Source: DATKAS01 sp963733765
GTDB taxonomy: Bacteria; Actinomycetota; Acidimicrobiia; Acidimicrobiales; DATKAS01
Length of the DNA stretch: 64,000 nucleotides
NCBI GenBank assembly: GCA_963733765.1
Contig: CAVTEI010000003.1
Location: forward strand, 1,550,001-1,614,000
Direction of reading: 5' to 3'
Shown here: piece by piece, positions 51,029-58,238 of the stretch
Numbering within the stretch: the first letter of the stretch is position 1
Layout of the letters: each line of letters opens with the position of its first letter
The notes under the pieces: model-generated
Database searches by the model: none
The model's input: only the letters and a program-made list of their open reading frames with translations
What the model was told of the DNA's origin: nothing
Position numbers and translations under genes: made by a program

Positions 51029-51354
51029 GTCGTCGGCCCATCCGCGGGCGGGCCCTGCTCCTTGTTCATCTGCTCGAGCCGCTGACGCACACGGGCCTCG
51101 ACATCGACCGGGGACTCGAGCGTTCCGTCCGGCGCGATCGACGGCTCTGACGGTTCGATGGTGACCGCGGCCTTCGAGCTCAGCATCGACGTGATGAACC
51201 ATACGACGACGAAGCCGATGACCACGACGAGGACACCTTCGACGATGCCGGCGACGACCGCCACGAGGAAGCCCGCCCACGCGATGACGATCAGCGCGAT
51301 CGTCAGGGCGCGGCGAGCGCCGGGAGACACGCCGGCCATGAGCCGTTCGAGCAC
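51019..51354 (-). CDS. small membrane protein, unknown function
   Basis: 111 residues. Two adjacent transmembrane helices lie at about residues 16-38 (ALTIALIVIAWAGFLVAVVAG) and 40-60 (EGVLVVVIGFVVVWFITSML), followed by a charged cytoplasmic-like tail with a short helix (VEARVRQRLEQMNKEQ). Starts with GTG 51354. It lies antisense to the forward suf genes. Its 3' end is inside the 14-bp repeat array. I see no recognisable family. Confidence 0.65.
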   Translation of the reverse strand: MLERLMAGVSPGARRALTIALIVIAWAGFLVAVVAGIVEGVLVVVIGFVVVWFITSMLSSKAAVTIEPSEPSIAPDGTLESPVDVEARVRQRLEQMNKEQGPPADGPTTQP

Positions 51355-51416
51355 ACAGAAACGATAGCGACGAGAGCGCGCGCCAACCGGGAGCCTGACG
51401 GGGCAGACTTACGCGC

Positions 51417-51755
51417 GTGCCGATGCGAGTCGAGTGCAAGAACTTCGAGAGTCGTACCTATCCCAACGGCGAGACGGTCCGGAAGTGCAACCTCGACCTG
51501 GCTCCCGACGCGCCGTGGCGCTGTCCTGACGACTGCCCCAAGTACGAGCGGCGCCTGGCCGACATGGCCTGGCAGTACGGCACGCTCGTCGCTCCTGTGA
51601 CGCCCGAGGAGCCGCCGGGTCTCGACGACGGGAGTGCCTCGGCGCTGCTCGACGAGGCCGAGGACATCATCAACGCCGCGGGGCCGGGCATCCTGGCCGA
51701 GGTGCAGGCGGAGAAGCAGCGCAAGCCATTCTGGAAGCGGTTCGGCCGCAAGTAG
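51417..51755 (+). CDS. small cysteine-containing protein in the suf operon
   Basis: 112 residues from GTG 51417. Four cysteines (VECKNF, VRKCNLDL, and WRCPDDCPKYERR with C-x3-C) lie in the first 40 residues, then an acidic stretch and a helical C terminus ending KPFWKRFGRK. The cysteine arrangement suggests metal or Fe-S binding. It sits 9 bases before sufD, so it is probably co-expressed with Fe-S assembly. I do not recognise the family; the function is unknown. Confidence 0.7.
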   Translation: MPMRVECKNFESRTYPNGETVRKCNLDLAPDAPWRCPDDCPKYERRLADMAWQYGTLVAPVTPEEPPGLDDGSASALLDEAEDIINAAGPGILAEVQAEKQRKPFWKRFGRK

Positions 51756-51764
51756 CCTCGGGGG

Positions 51765-53042
51765 GTGAGCCCCTTCACCGCTGACGCTGCGGCGGCGTTG
51801 CCAGGTCCACCCTGGCTGCAGGTGTTGCGCACCAGCGCCGCGGACCGGGCGGCGGGCGCGGTGTTCCCCACCGAAGCCGAAGAGATCTGGCGCTACAGCC
51901 GCATCAGCGACCTCGACCTCGACGCTTACACGCTGGCCGGACCCACCACCCCGCTCGGCGCGTCCGACGACGCGATCGCGGCCGCCGTCGCCGGCACCAA
52001 AGCCACGATCCCCGAACGAGCAGGGCTGGTGATGGTGGTCGACGGGCAGGTGGTCCACCACGAGGTCGATCCGGCTCTCGCGGAGAAGGGCCTTCGGGTC
52101 ACAGACGCGGAATCGCCGGGGTCGATGGGCGCCATCATGAACGAAGCTCCTGACGTCTACGCCGAGCTGAACACCGCCTTCGCGACGGCCCCGATCGTCA
52201 TCGAGGTGCCCGACGGGCTCGCGATTGGCGTCCCCTTGGTCGTCGCGCATTTCACCGCGACCGAAGGGCTCCTCACCATGCCGCGCGTCGTGGTGCGGTT
52301 GGGCACCGACAGCGAGCTCACTGTGCTCGACCACCACAGCTCGGCCGACGTCAGAGCGCTCACGCTTCCGGTCGCCGAGCTCGAGGCCGGCCCCGGTGCG
52401 CGGTTGCGCTACCTCGCGGTGAACCTGCTCGGCCCTCGCGTCTGGCAGATCGCGTCGCAGGTCGCGCGCGCCGGAGCTTCCTCATCGACGCTCGTTGCCA
52501 ACGTCGCGCTCGGCGGTGACTACGCCCGCGTCCGCACAGACGCGCGCCTCGACGGCAAGGGCGCGGCGGGTGACCAGCTCGCGGCGTACTTCGGAGAGGG
52601 CGACCAGATGCACGACTTCCGCACGCTCCAAGACCACGCCGCACCGAAGACGACCTCGGACCTGCTGTTCAAGGGAGCGGTCGAAGGCCGCGCCCGGTCG
52701 GTGTACAGCGGCCTCATCCGCGTGCGGAAGGAGGCACCCGGCACGTCGGCGTTTCAGACCAACCGCAACCTCAAGCTGAGCGACGCGGCCTGGGCCGACT
52801 CGGTACCGAACCTCGAGATCGACACCAACGACGTGCGTTGCAGCCACGCGTCGACGGTCGGGCCGATCGACGCGGAGCAGCGCTTCTACCTCGAGAGCCG
52901 CGGAGTGCCACCCGAGCGAGCGGAGGAGCTCATCGTGAACGGCTTCTTCAGCGAGGTGCTCGAACGGCTGCCGGTCAAGGCCATGGTCGAGCCGCTGCGC
53001 GCGCACATAGCGGCGAAGCTCGCGCGGAGGCACGCGGCATGA
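51765..53042 (+). CDS. sufD: Fe-S cluster assembly protein SufD
   Basis: A 425-residue SufD, partner of SufB in the SufBC2D complex. The beta-helix has SVYSGLIRVRKEAPGTSAFQ and LEIDTNDVRCSHASTVGPID, with the conserved His of the SufB-SufD interface. The C-terminal FYLESRGVPPERAEELIVNGFF is shared with SufB. GTG 51765. Its TGA overlaps the ATG of the Rieske gene. Confidence 0.95.
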   Translation: MSPFTADAAAALPGPPWLQVLRTSAADRAAGAVFPTEAEEIWRYSRISDLDLDAYTLAGPTTPLGASDDAIAAAVAGTKATIPERAGLVMVVDGQVVHHEVDPALAEKGLRVTDAESPGSMGAIMNEAPDVYAELNTAFATAPIVIEVPDGLAIGVPLVVAHFTATEGLLTMPRVVVRLGTDSELTVLDHHSSADVRALTLPVAELEAGPGARLRYLAVNLLGPRVWQIASQVARAGASSSTLVANVALGGDYARVRTDARLDGKGAAGDQLAAYFGEGDQMHDFRTLQDHAAPKTTSDLLFKGAVEGRARSVYSGLIRVRKEAPGTSAFQTNRNLKLSDAAWADSVPNLEIDTNDVRCSHASTVGPIDAEQRFYLESRGVPPERAEELIVNGFFSEVLERLPVKAMVEPLRAHIAAKLARRHAA

Positions 53043-53356
53043 CGATCGAACGTCTTTGCTCGGTGCAAGACCTTCCGGACGGCCAAGCCCGCCTGTTCGT
53101 CCTGGGCGACACCCCCATCTGCGTCGTGCGCATCGTCGATCGCATCTTCGCGATCGGTGACACCTGCAGCCACGCGGAGATCTCGCTGTCCGAGGGTGAG
53201 GTGCTCGTCGACGAGTGCGAGATCGAATGCTGGAAGCACGGCAGCTCGTTCTCGCTCGAGACGGGCGAGCCGCTCACGCTGCCCGCGACCCAGCCGGTGC
53301 CCACCTACCCCGTGCGCATCGATGACGGCGACGTCTACGTCGAGGTCGAGCTGTGA
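53039..53356 (+). CDS. Rieske 2Fe-2S ferredoxin-like protein
   Basis: A 105-residue soluble Rieske ferredoxin. GDTCSHAEISL supplies C-x-H and ECWKHGSSFSLETG supplies C-x2-H, the Rieske ligands. Its start overlaps the sufD stop (ATGA) and sufC follows, so it is part of the suf operon, as in several actinobacterial suf loci where a Rieske gene lies between sufD and sufC. It may deliver electrons for cluster assembly or be a client protein (inference). Confidence 0.9.
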   Translation: MTIERLCSVQDLPDGQARLFVLGDTPICVVRIVDRIFAIGDTCSHAEISLSEGEVLVDECEIECWKHGSSFSLETGEPLTLPATQPVPTYPVRIDDGDVYVEVEL

Positions 53357-53392
53357 CGGTCGCGCAATGACGGTCGCGCTGTGACGGTTCTC
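53351..53392. repeat. 14-bp tandem repeat across the Rieske stop / sufC start
   Basis: CTGTGACGGTCGCG (53351-53364), CAATGACGGTCGCG (53365-53378) and CTGTGACGGTTCTC (53379-53392) follow each other at 14-base period. The first unit carries the Rieske TGA, the third carries the sufC GTG start. The middle unit offers an ATG that reaches a stop after five codons. Confidence 0.85.
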
Positions 53393-54109
53393 GAGATCTG
53401 CGACCTGCACGCCGGCGTGTCGGGCAAGGAGATCCTGCGCGGCATCAATCTCACCATCGCGAGCGGCGAGGTGCACGCCGTGATGGGCCCGAACGGGTCG
53501 GGAAAGTCGACGCTGTCGCACGTGCTGATGGGCCGTCCCGGCTACGAGGTGCTCGGCGGCACAGTGACGTTGAACGGCCAGGACATCCTCGCCCTCGAAC
53601 CTTGGCAGCGCGCCGAGGCCGGTCTGTTCCTCGCGCTCCAGTACCCGACTGAGGTGCCAGGAGTCAGCCTCGAAGCGATGATCGGCGCCGCCCTCGAGGC
53701 GAGCGGGCGCGACATTGCAGATCTCGGGTCGCGCCTTCGGCACGAGGCCGAGCGCATCGGGTTCGACGAGCGCTTCCTGGCCCGCCCCCTGAACGTCGAC
53801 CTGTCGGGTGGCGAGAAGAAGCGCAACGAGACCGTCCAGCTCGCCGTCCTCGAGCCAGCGATCGCGATCCTCGACGAGCTCGACTCGGGGCTCGACGTCG
53901 ACGCCCTCCACGCGTGCGCGCGACGGATCGAGGCGGCCACGAAGGAGCAGAACCTCGGCGTGCTCGCGATCACTCATTACGTGCGACTGCTGCACGAGCT
54001 GCACGCGGACCAGGTGCACATCCTCGTGCACGGACGAATCGTGAAGTCAGGCGACGACAGCCTCGCGGCCGAGCTCGAGGCGCACGGGTACGCGCCCTAT
54101 CTCGACTGA
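53381..54109 (+). CDS. sufC: Fe-S assembly ATPase SufC (copy 1)
   Basis: A 242-residue ABC-type ATPase that drives conformational change in SufBCD. Walker A is MGPNGSGKSTLSHVL, the Q-loop region is FLALQYPTEVPGVS, the signature is VDLSGGEKKRNE, Walker B is IAILDELDSGLDVDAL, and the switch His is in VLAITHYVRLL. GTG 53381 is the only workable start. A second SufC is encoded on the opposite strand at 57337-58120; Walker B here reads LDELDSG rather than the canonical LDETDSG of that copy. Confidence 0.94.
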   Translation: MTVLEICDLHAGVSGKEILRGINLTIASGEVHAVMGPNGSGKSTLSHVLMGRPGYEVLGGTVTLNGQDILALEPWQRAEAGLFLALQYPTEVPGVSLEAMIGAALEASGRDIADLGSRLRHEAERIGFDERFLARPLNVDLSGGEKKRNETVQLAVLEPAIAILDELDSGLDVDALHACARRIEAATKEQNLGVLAITHYVRLLHELHADQVHILVHGRIVKSGDDSLAAELEAHGYAPYLD

Positions 54110-54112
54110 CCC

Positions 54113-54610
54113 ATGGAGTCGCCGATCGTCGCCATCGTGATGGGCTCGCGCTCGGATTGGGCGACGATGGAAGCGGCCGCGGACGTTCTGACTGCCCTGG
54201 AGGTGCCCTTCCAGGTGAAGGTTGTCAGCGCGCATCGCACGCCCGCGCTGCTGCAACAGTTCGCAGTCGCCGCCGAAGACCGGGGCATCGAGGTCGTGAT
54301 CGCGGGAGCGGGCGGGGCCGCACACCTCCCGGGCATGATCGCCGCCAACACGGTCCTCCCTGTCCTCGGTGTGCCCGTGATGTCGAAGGCGCTCAACGGG
54401 CTCGATTCGCTGCTGTCGATCGTGCAGATGCCCGCCGGCGTCCCCGTGGGAACGCTCGCGATCGGCGCGCCCGGCGCCACGAATGCGGGCGTGCTCGCGG
54501 CGGCGATCGTGTCGCAAGGACGACCGGAGCTCCGTGAGCGGCTGCGAGCGTGGCGCGAGGCGCGGACCGCCGACGTGCTCGCGCACCCGGACCCCCGCCT
54601 GCCTGAGTGA
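54113..54610 (+). CDS. purE: N5-carboxyaminoimidazole ribonucleotide mutase
   Basis: A 165-residue class I PurE converting N5-CAIR to CAIR in purine synthesis. MGSRSDWATMEAA and VVSAHRTPALLQQFA are the active-site motifs (Ser, Asp, His), followed by AGAGGAAHLPGMIAA and PVMSKALNGLDSLLSIVQMP. It starts 3 bases after sufC and overlaps purK by 4 bases. It therefore lies at the end of the suf transcript, though its own promoter cannot be excluded. Confidence 0.96.
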   Translation: MESPIVAIVMGSRSDWATMEAAADVLTALEVPFQVKVVSAHRTPALLQQFAVAAEDRGIEVVIAGAGGAAHLPGMIAANTVLPVLGVPVMSKALNGLDSLLSIVQMPAGVPVGTLAIGAPGATNAGVLAAAIVSQGRPELRERLRAWREARTADVLAHPDPRLPE

Positions 54611-55617
54611 CCCGGGCTCGCGTCGGCGTCGTCGGGGGAGGACAGCTCGGCGCGATGCTGGCCGAGGCCGCGGCGGCAATGGAGATCGACTGCGTGCTCG
54701 TTGATCCGGTCGCGGACGCACCCCTGGCGCACGGTGAGCGGGTCGTCACCGCCTTCGACGACCCGCTCGCGATCTCCGTACTGAGCAGCTGTGACGCGGT
54801 AACCGTTGAGCTCGAGGGAGTGCCCGTCGAGGTTCTCGAGCGCTTGGCAGGCGTCACCGCCGTACGGCCACCTCCCGGCGCAGTCGCAGTCAGCCAGGAT
54901 CGCCTGGCCGAAAAGGATCATTTCACCGTTGTCGCCATCCCAACCGCCCCGTACACGGACTCGAAGCAGGCACCGCGCCGTGCGAGCGCGGAGGTCATCG
55001 TGAAGTCACGCCGCGGCGGCTACGACGGGCGGCGGCAGATACGAGTGGCCGAGGGCGGCGATGTCGGCGCGGCGATCCGCGCCCTCGACCGTCCGGCGAT
55101 CGTCGAGGAGCTGGTCCTGTTCGATCGCGAGCTCTCGATCGTGGCCGCCCGTGCGACGGACGGGGCGATGGCGTTCTATCCGCTCGTCGAGAACCATCAC
55201 TCCGAGGGCATCCTGCGCACGACGATCGCGCCCGCTCCCAACGTCGACGTGTCGTTGCAGGCACTCGCGGAGCGGCACGTCACCGTGCTCGCCGAGTCAC
55301 TCGACTACGTCGGCGTGCTCGCGCTCGAGCTGTTTCAAGTAGGCGATCGACTGCTCGCCAACGAGATGGCTCCTCGGGTGCACAACTCCGGGCACTGGAC
55401 GATCGAAGGCGCGGCGACCAGCCAGTTCACCCAGCACCTGCTCGCCATCACGGGGCAGCCACTCGGCCCGTGCGACCTCCTTGGCATGGCGACGATGGTG
55501 AACCTGATCGGCGAGCTGCCCGAACCAATGCCCTCCGGGCCCGGCGTGTTCGTCCATCTCTACGGGAAGGCGCCCCGCCCCGGCCGCAAGCTCGGTCACA
55601 TCACGACCCTGGGTTAG
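54607..55617 (+). CDS. purK: N5-carboxyaminoimidazole ribonucleotide synthase
   Basis: A 336-residue ATP-grasp enzyme making N5-CAIR from AIR, ATP and bicarbonate. VGVVGGGQLGAMLAEAA is the N-terminal nucleotide fold. VKSRRGGYDGRRQIRV is the ATP-grasp loop and NEMAPRVHNSGHWTIEGA the metal/substrate motif. GTG 54607 overlaps the purE stop (GTGA). It ends overlapping the convergent sufU by 4 bases. Confidence 0.95.
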   Translation: MTRARVGVVGGGQLGAMLAEAAAAMEIDCVLVDPVADAPLAHGERVVTAFDDPLAISVLSSCDAVTVELEGVPVEVLERLAGVTAVRPPPGAVAVSQDRLAEKDHFTVVAIPTAPYTDSKQAPRRASAEVIVKSRRGGYDGRRQIRVAEGGDVGAAIRALDRPAIVEELVLFDRELSIVAARATDGAMAFYPLVENHHSEGILRTTIAPAPNVDVSLQALAERHVTVLAESLDYVGVLALELFQVGDRLLANEMAPRVHNSGHWTIEGAATSQFTQHLLAITGQPLGPCDLLGMATMVNLIGELPEPMPSGPGVFVHLYGKAPRPGRKLGHITTLG

Positions 55618-56078
55618 GCCGAGATCTCCTCGAGCCCTTGGGTGAGGGTGTTCCACGCGAGGGTGGCGCACTTGATCCGCACCGGGAACTTGACGACGCC
55701 CCGCAACGCCTCGAGGTCGCCGAGCTTCACGTCTGAGGGCGCTTCGTCGCCATCATCACTATCGAGCGCGTGCTCGTGGATCGACATCATCGCCTTGAAG
55801 GCCCGGATGACCTCTCGGGCTTCCTCTACGGACTTGCCCTTCACAGCCGTCGACATCATCGAGGCTGACGACTGGCTGATCGAGCACCCCTGGCCGCCGA
55901 TGCGCAGATCGCGGACCACCCCGTCCTCGACGTCGAGGAACACGATGATCTCGTCGCCACAGAGCGGGTTGAAGCCTTCAGTGCGATGCGCGGGCGGAGT
56001 CGGGAGCTCGCCCCGGTTTCGCGGGTTGCGGTAGTGATCGAGGATGATCTCGCGGTAGAGGTCTTCGAGTCCTGGCAT
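55614..56078 (-). CDS. sufU: Zn-dependent sulfur-transfer protein SufU
   Basis: A 154-residue SufU/IscU-like protein. Cysteines in NPLCGDEI, GGQGCSISQSSASMM and RIKCATLAW, plus the SufU-specific insertion, match the zinc-bound sulfurtransferase that accepts persulfide from SufS. ATG 56078 begins MPGLEDLYREIILDHYRNPRN, the standard start. Last gene of the reverse operon sufC-sufS-sufU, with 22 bases between sufS and sufU. Confidence 0.94.
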   Translation of the reverse strand: MPGLEDLYREIILDHYRNPRNRGELPTPPAHRTEGFNPLCGDEIIVFLDVEDGVVRDLRIGGQGCSISQSSASMMSTAVKGKSVEEAREVIRAFKAMMSIHEHALDSDDGDEAPSDVKLGDLEALRGVVKFPVRIKCATLAWNTLTQGLEEISA

Positions 56079-56100
56079 CGTGGTCCTCAGGCTTGTGAAC

Positions 56101-57346
56101 TCAGGGTGTGAAGAAGTCTGTCGCCGCGTCGAGCCCATCGGCGAGGGCGTGGACGTCGGCTTCATCGTTGTACACGTAGAAGGACGCTCTGGCGGTCGCA
56201 TTGACCCCGAGCTCTCGCATCAACGGCTTCGCGCAGTGGTGCCCGGCGCGAACACACACGTTCGTCTGGTCGAGGACCTGTGAGATGTCGTGCGGGTGGA
56301 GGTCGCGGAACGCGATCGACAACGCGCCGCCCCGCACCTCGATGTTGCGGGGGCCGAAGATCGTGAGGTCGTCGCCGAACCGTTCGGTGAGATGGTCGAT
56401 GGCGTATCCGGTGACGTCCATCTCGTGGCGGCGCACGTTCGTCATGCCCAGCTCGGTGAGGTAGTCGACCGCGGCACCGAGCCCGATCGCTTCGGCGATC
56501 GGCGGGGTTCCCGCCTCGAACTTCACCGGCAGCTCGTTGGGTGTGTATCCGTCGAGGCGCACGTCACGGATCATGTCGCCGCCACCGAGGAAGGGCGGCA
56601 TCGCGTCGAGCAGTCCTTCCCGTCCCCACAGCACGCCAATACCCGTCGGGCCCGCACATCTTGTGGGCTGAGAACGCGATGAAGTCGGCGCCCATCGCCT
56701 GCACGTCGGTGGGCACGTGGGGCACGTACTGGCAGGCATCGACGATCGCCACCGCGCCGTGTGCGTGTGCCGCATCGCTGAGCTGACGGACCGGGTTGAT
56801 CGTGCCGAGCACGTTGGACATCGCCGCGAACCCGAATGCCTTCGCTCCGTCGAGCAGCGCGTCGAGGTCGGTCAGGTCGAGCAGACCCTCGGGCGTGAGC
56901 GGCACCCAGCGCAGGACGATGCCCCGTTCGGCGGCGAGGATGTGCCACGGCACGATGTTGGCGTGGTGCTCCATGTGCGTGAGCACGACGACGTCACCTT
57001 CGTGCAGATTCGATCGGCCCCATGAGTGCGCGACGAGGTTGATGCCCTCAGTCGCGTTCTTCGTGAAGACGATCTCGCGTTCGGTGGGCGCGTTGATGAA
57101 CCGCTGCACCTTGAGGCGCGCGGTCTCGTAGGCCTCGGTCGCCTCCCCCGCGATGTGGTACACGCTGCGGTGCACGTTGGCATTGCACGTCTCGTAGTAG
57201 CGCGTCATCGCGTCGAGGACCTGTCGTGGCTTCTGCGAGGTCGCGGCGGAGTCGAGATAGACGAGACGCATGCCGTTGATCTCGCGGTCGAGGATCGGGA
57301 AGTCCTTCTTGATGCGGGCGGTGTCGAACGCCGCGTTCACCGCCAT
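56101..57346 (-). CDS. sufS: cysteine desulfurase SufS, with one apparent +1 frameshift
   Basis: PLP cysteine desulfurase that delivers sulfur to SufU and SufB. The first part has LDSAATSQKPRQVLDAM, VHRSVYHIAGEAT and HMEHHANIVPW, with IAFSAHKMCGP containing the PLP lysine. The second, one frame over, has GIGVLWGREGLLDAMPPFLGGG, FEAGTPPIAEAIG and VCVRAGHHCAKPLM with the catalytic Cys. Removing one base of CCC on the coding strand (GGG at 56648-56650) joins them as MCGPTGIGVLWG. The repaired length of 414 residues is normal. Its ATG overlaps the end of sufC copy 2 by 10 bases. Confidence 0.93.
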
Positions 57347-58120
57347 GCGTCGTACCCCTCTCGGTCGAGCCGCTCGGCCATCTCCGGGACCTCCGCTGTC
57401 GACGATGCGGCCGTCGATGAGGATGTGCACACGGTCGGGCTGGAGGTAGTCGAGCAGGCGGCGGTAGTGGGTGATCAGCACCACCCCGAGGGCCGACCGA
57501 TCTGCCCGCACCTCTTGCACGCCGCGGGCGACGACCTTCAGGGCGTCGATGTCGAGCCCGGAGTCGGTCTCGTCGAGGATCGCGAGGTCCGGCTCGAGGA
57601 TCGCCATCTGCAGCACCTCGTTTCGCTTCTTTTCGCCGCCGGAGAAGCCCTCGTTGAGATAGCGATCCGCGAACGCCGGATCCATCTCCAGGCGTTTCAT
57701 CCAGTCCATGATCGCCAGGCGCAGCTCGAGCACCGACAGGTCGATGCCCTTGCGGGCGGAGAGCGCTTGGCGAAGGAACTGGATCACCGAGACGCCGGCG
57801 ATCTCCTGCGGGTACTGGAACGCCAGGAACATGCCGCTTTTGGCCCGTACGTCGGTGGGCCAGTCGGTGATGTCGTCGCCCTTGAAGAAGACCCGCCCGC
57901 CCGTGACCTCGTAGCCCGGGTCGGCCATGAGCGCGTTGGCGAGGGTCGACTTGCCAGAGCCGTTCGGGCCCATCAGCGCGTGCACCTCGCCGGCCTGGAC
58001 TCTGAGGTCGACGCCTCGGAGGATGTCGCGGCCCGCGTCTTGCGCCGAGTCGTCGTCGGGGGCCGGTCGGACGTGCAGATCCTCGATTCGCAGCAGCTCA
58101 GAACCGGGGGTCGCGGTCAC
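57337..58120 (-). CDS. sufC: Fe-S assembly ATPase SufC (copy 2), with one apparent +1 frameshift at its end
   Basis: A 260-residue SufC: Walker A MGPNGSGKSTLANALM, Q-loop FLAFQYPQEIAGVS, signature GFSGGEKKRNE, canonical Walker B LAILDETDSGLDIDAL and switch His ITHYRRLL. After HILIDGRIVDSGGP the frame is lost. Removing one base of the GGG at 57386-57388 gives GGPEMAERLDREGYDAWR and a TGA at 57339-57337, the usual SufC ending. Unrepaired, the open frame runs on into sufS and mimics a fusion protein. GTG start near 58120. It heads the reverse operon sufC-sufS-sufU. Confidence 0.9.
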
Positions 58121-58121
58121 A

Positions 58122-58149
58122 TCGCCAGTCTAATAACCACTATGGCGAT
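58122..58149. promoter_or_regulatory. inverted repeat at the sufC-sufS-sufU promoter
   Basis: ATCGCCA (58122-58128) and TGGCGAT (58143-58149) are exact inverted repeats, 21 bases centre to centre, flanking an AT-rich stretch with a -10-like TATTAG on the reverse strand. The operon start codon lies at the repeat edge. Likely an operator. The rest of the gap to 58238 holds the direct repeats AGAAAGGGGCC and AGAAAAGGGGCC. Confidence 0.55.
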
Positions 58150-58238
58150 AGGGGAAAATAGGTCCTAGAAAGGGGCCCAGAAAAGGGGCCGGGCGGCCCA
58201 CTCAGTCACCCTCTGACCCCGCCGATGGAGAGATCATC

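Noticed and set aside
3403..57388. Programmed ribosomal frameshifting as the explanation for the nine shifts
   Set aside because: No shared slippery heptamer, stop codon or pseudoknot accompanies the triplets, and unrelated housekeeping genes are affected. A technical cause is simpler.
56564..58120. Apparent SufC-SufS fusion protein of 518 residues
   Set aside because: The join follows a +1 shift at GGG 57386-57388. Repair gives a normal SufC ending and a separate, overlapping SufS start.
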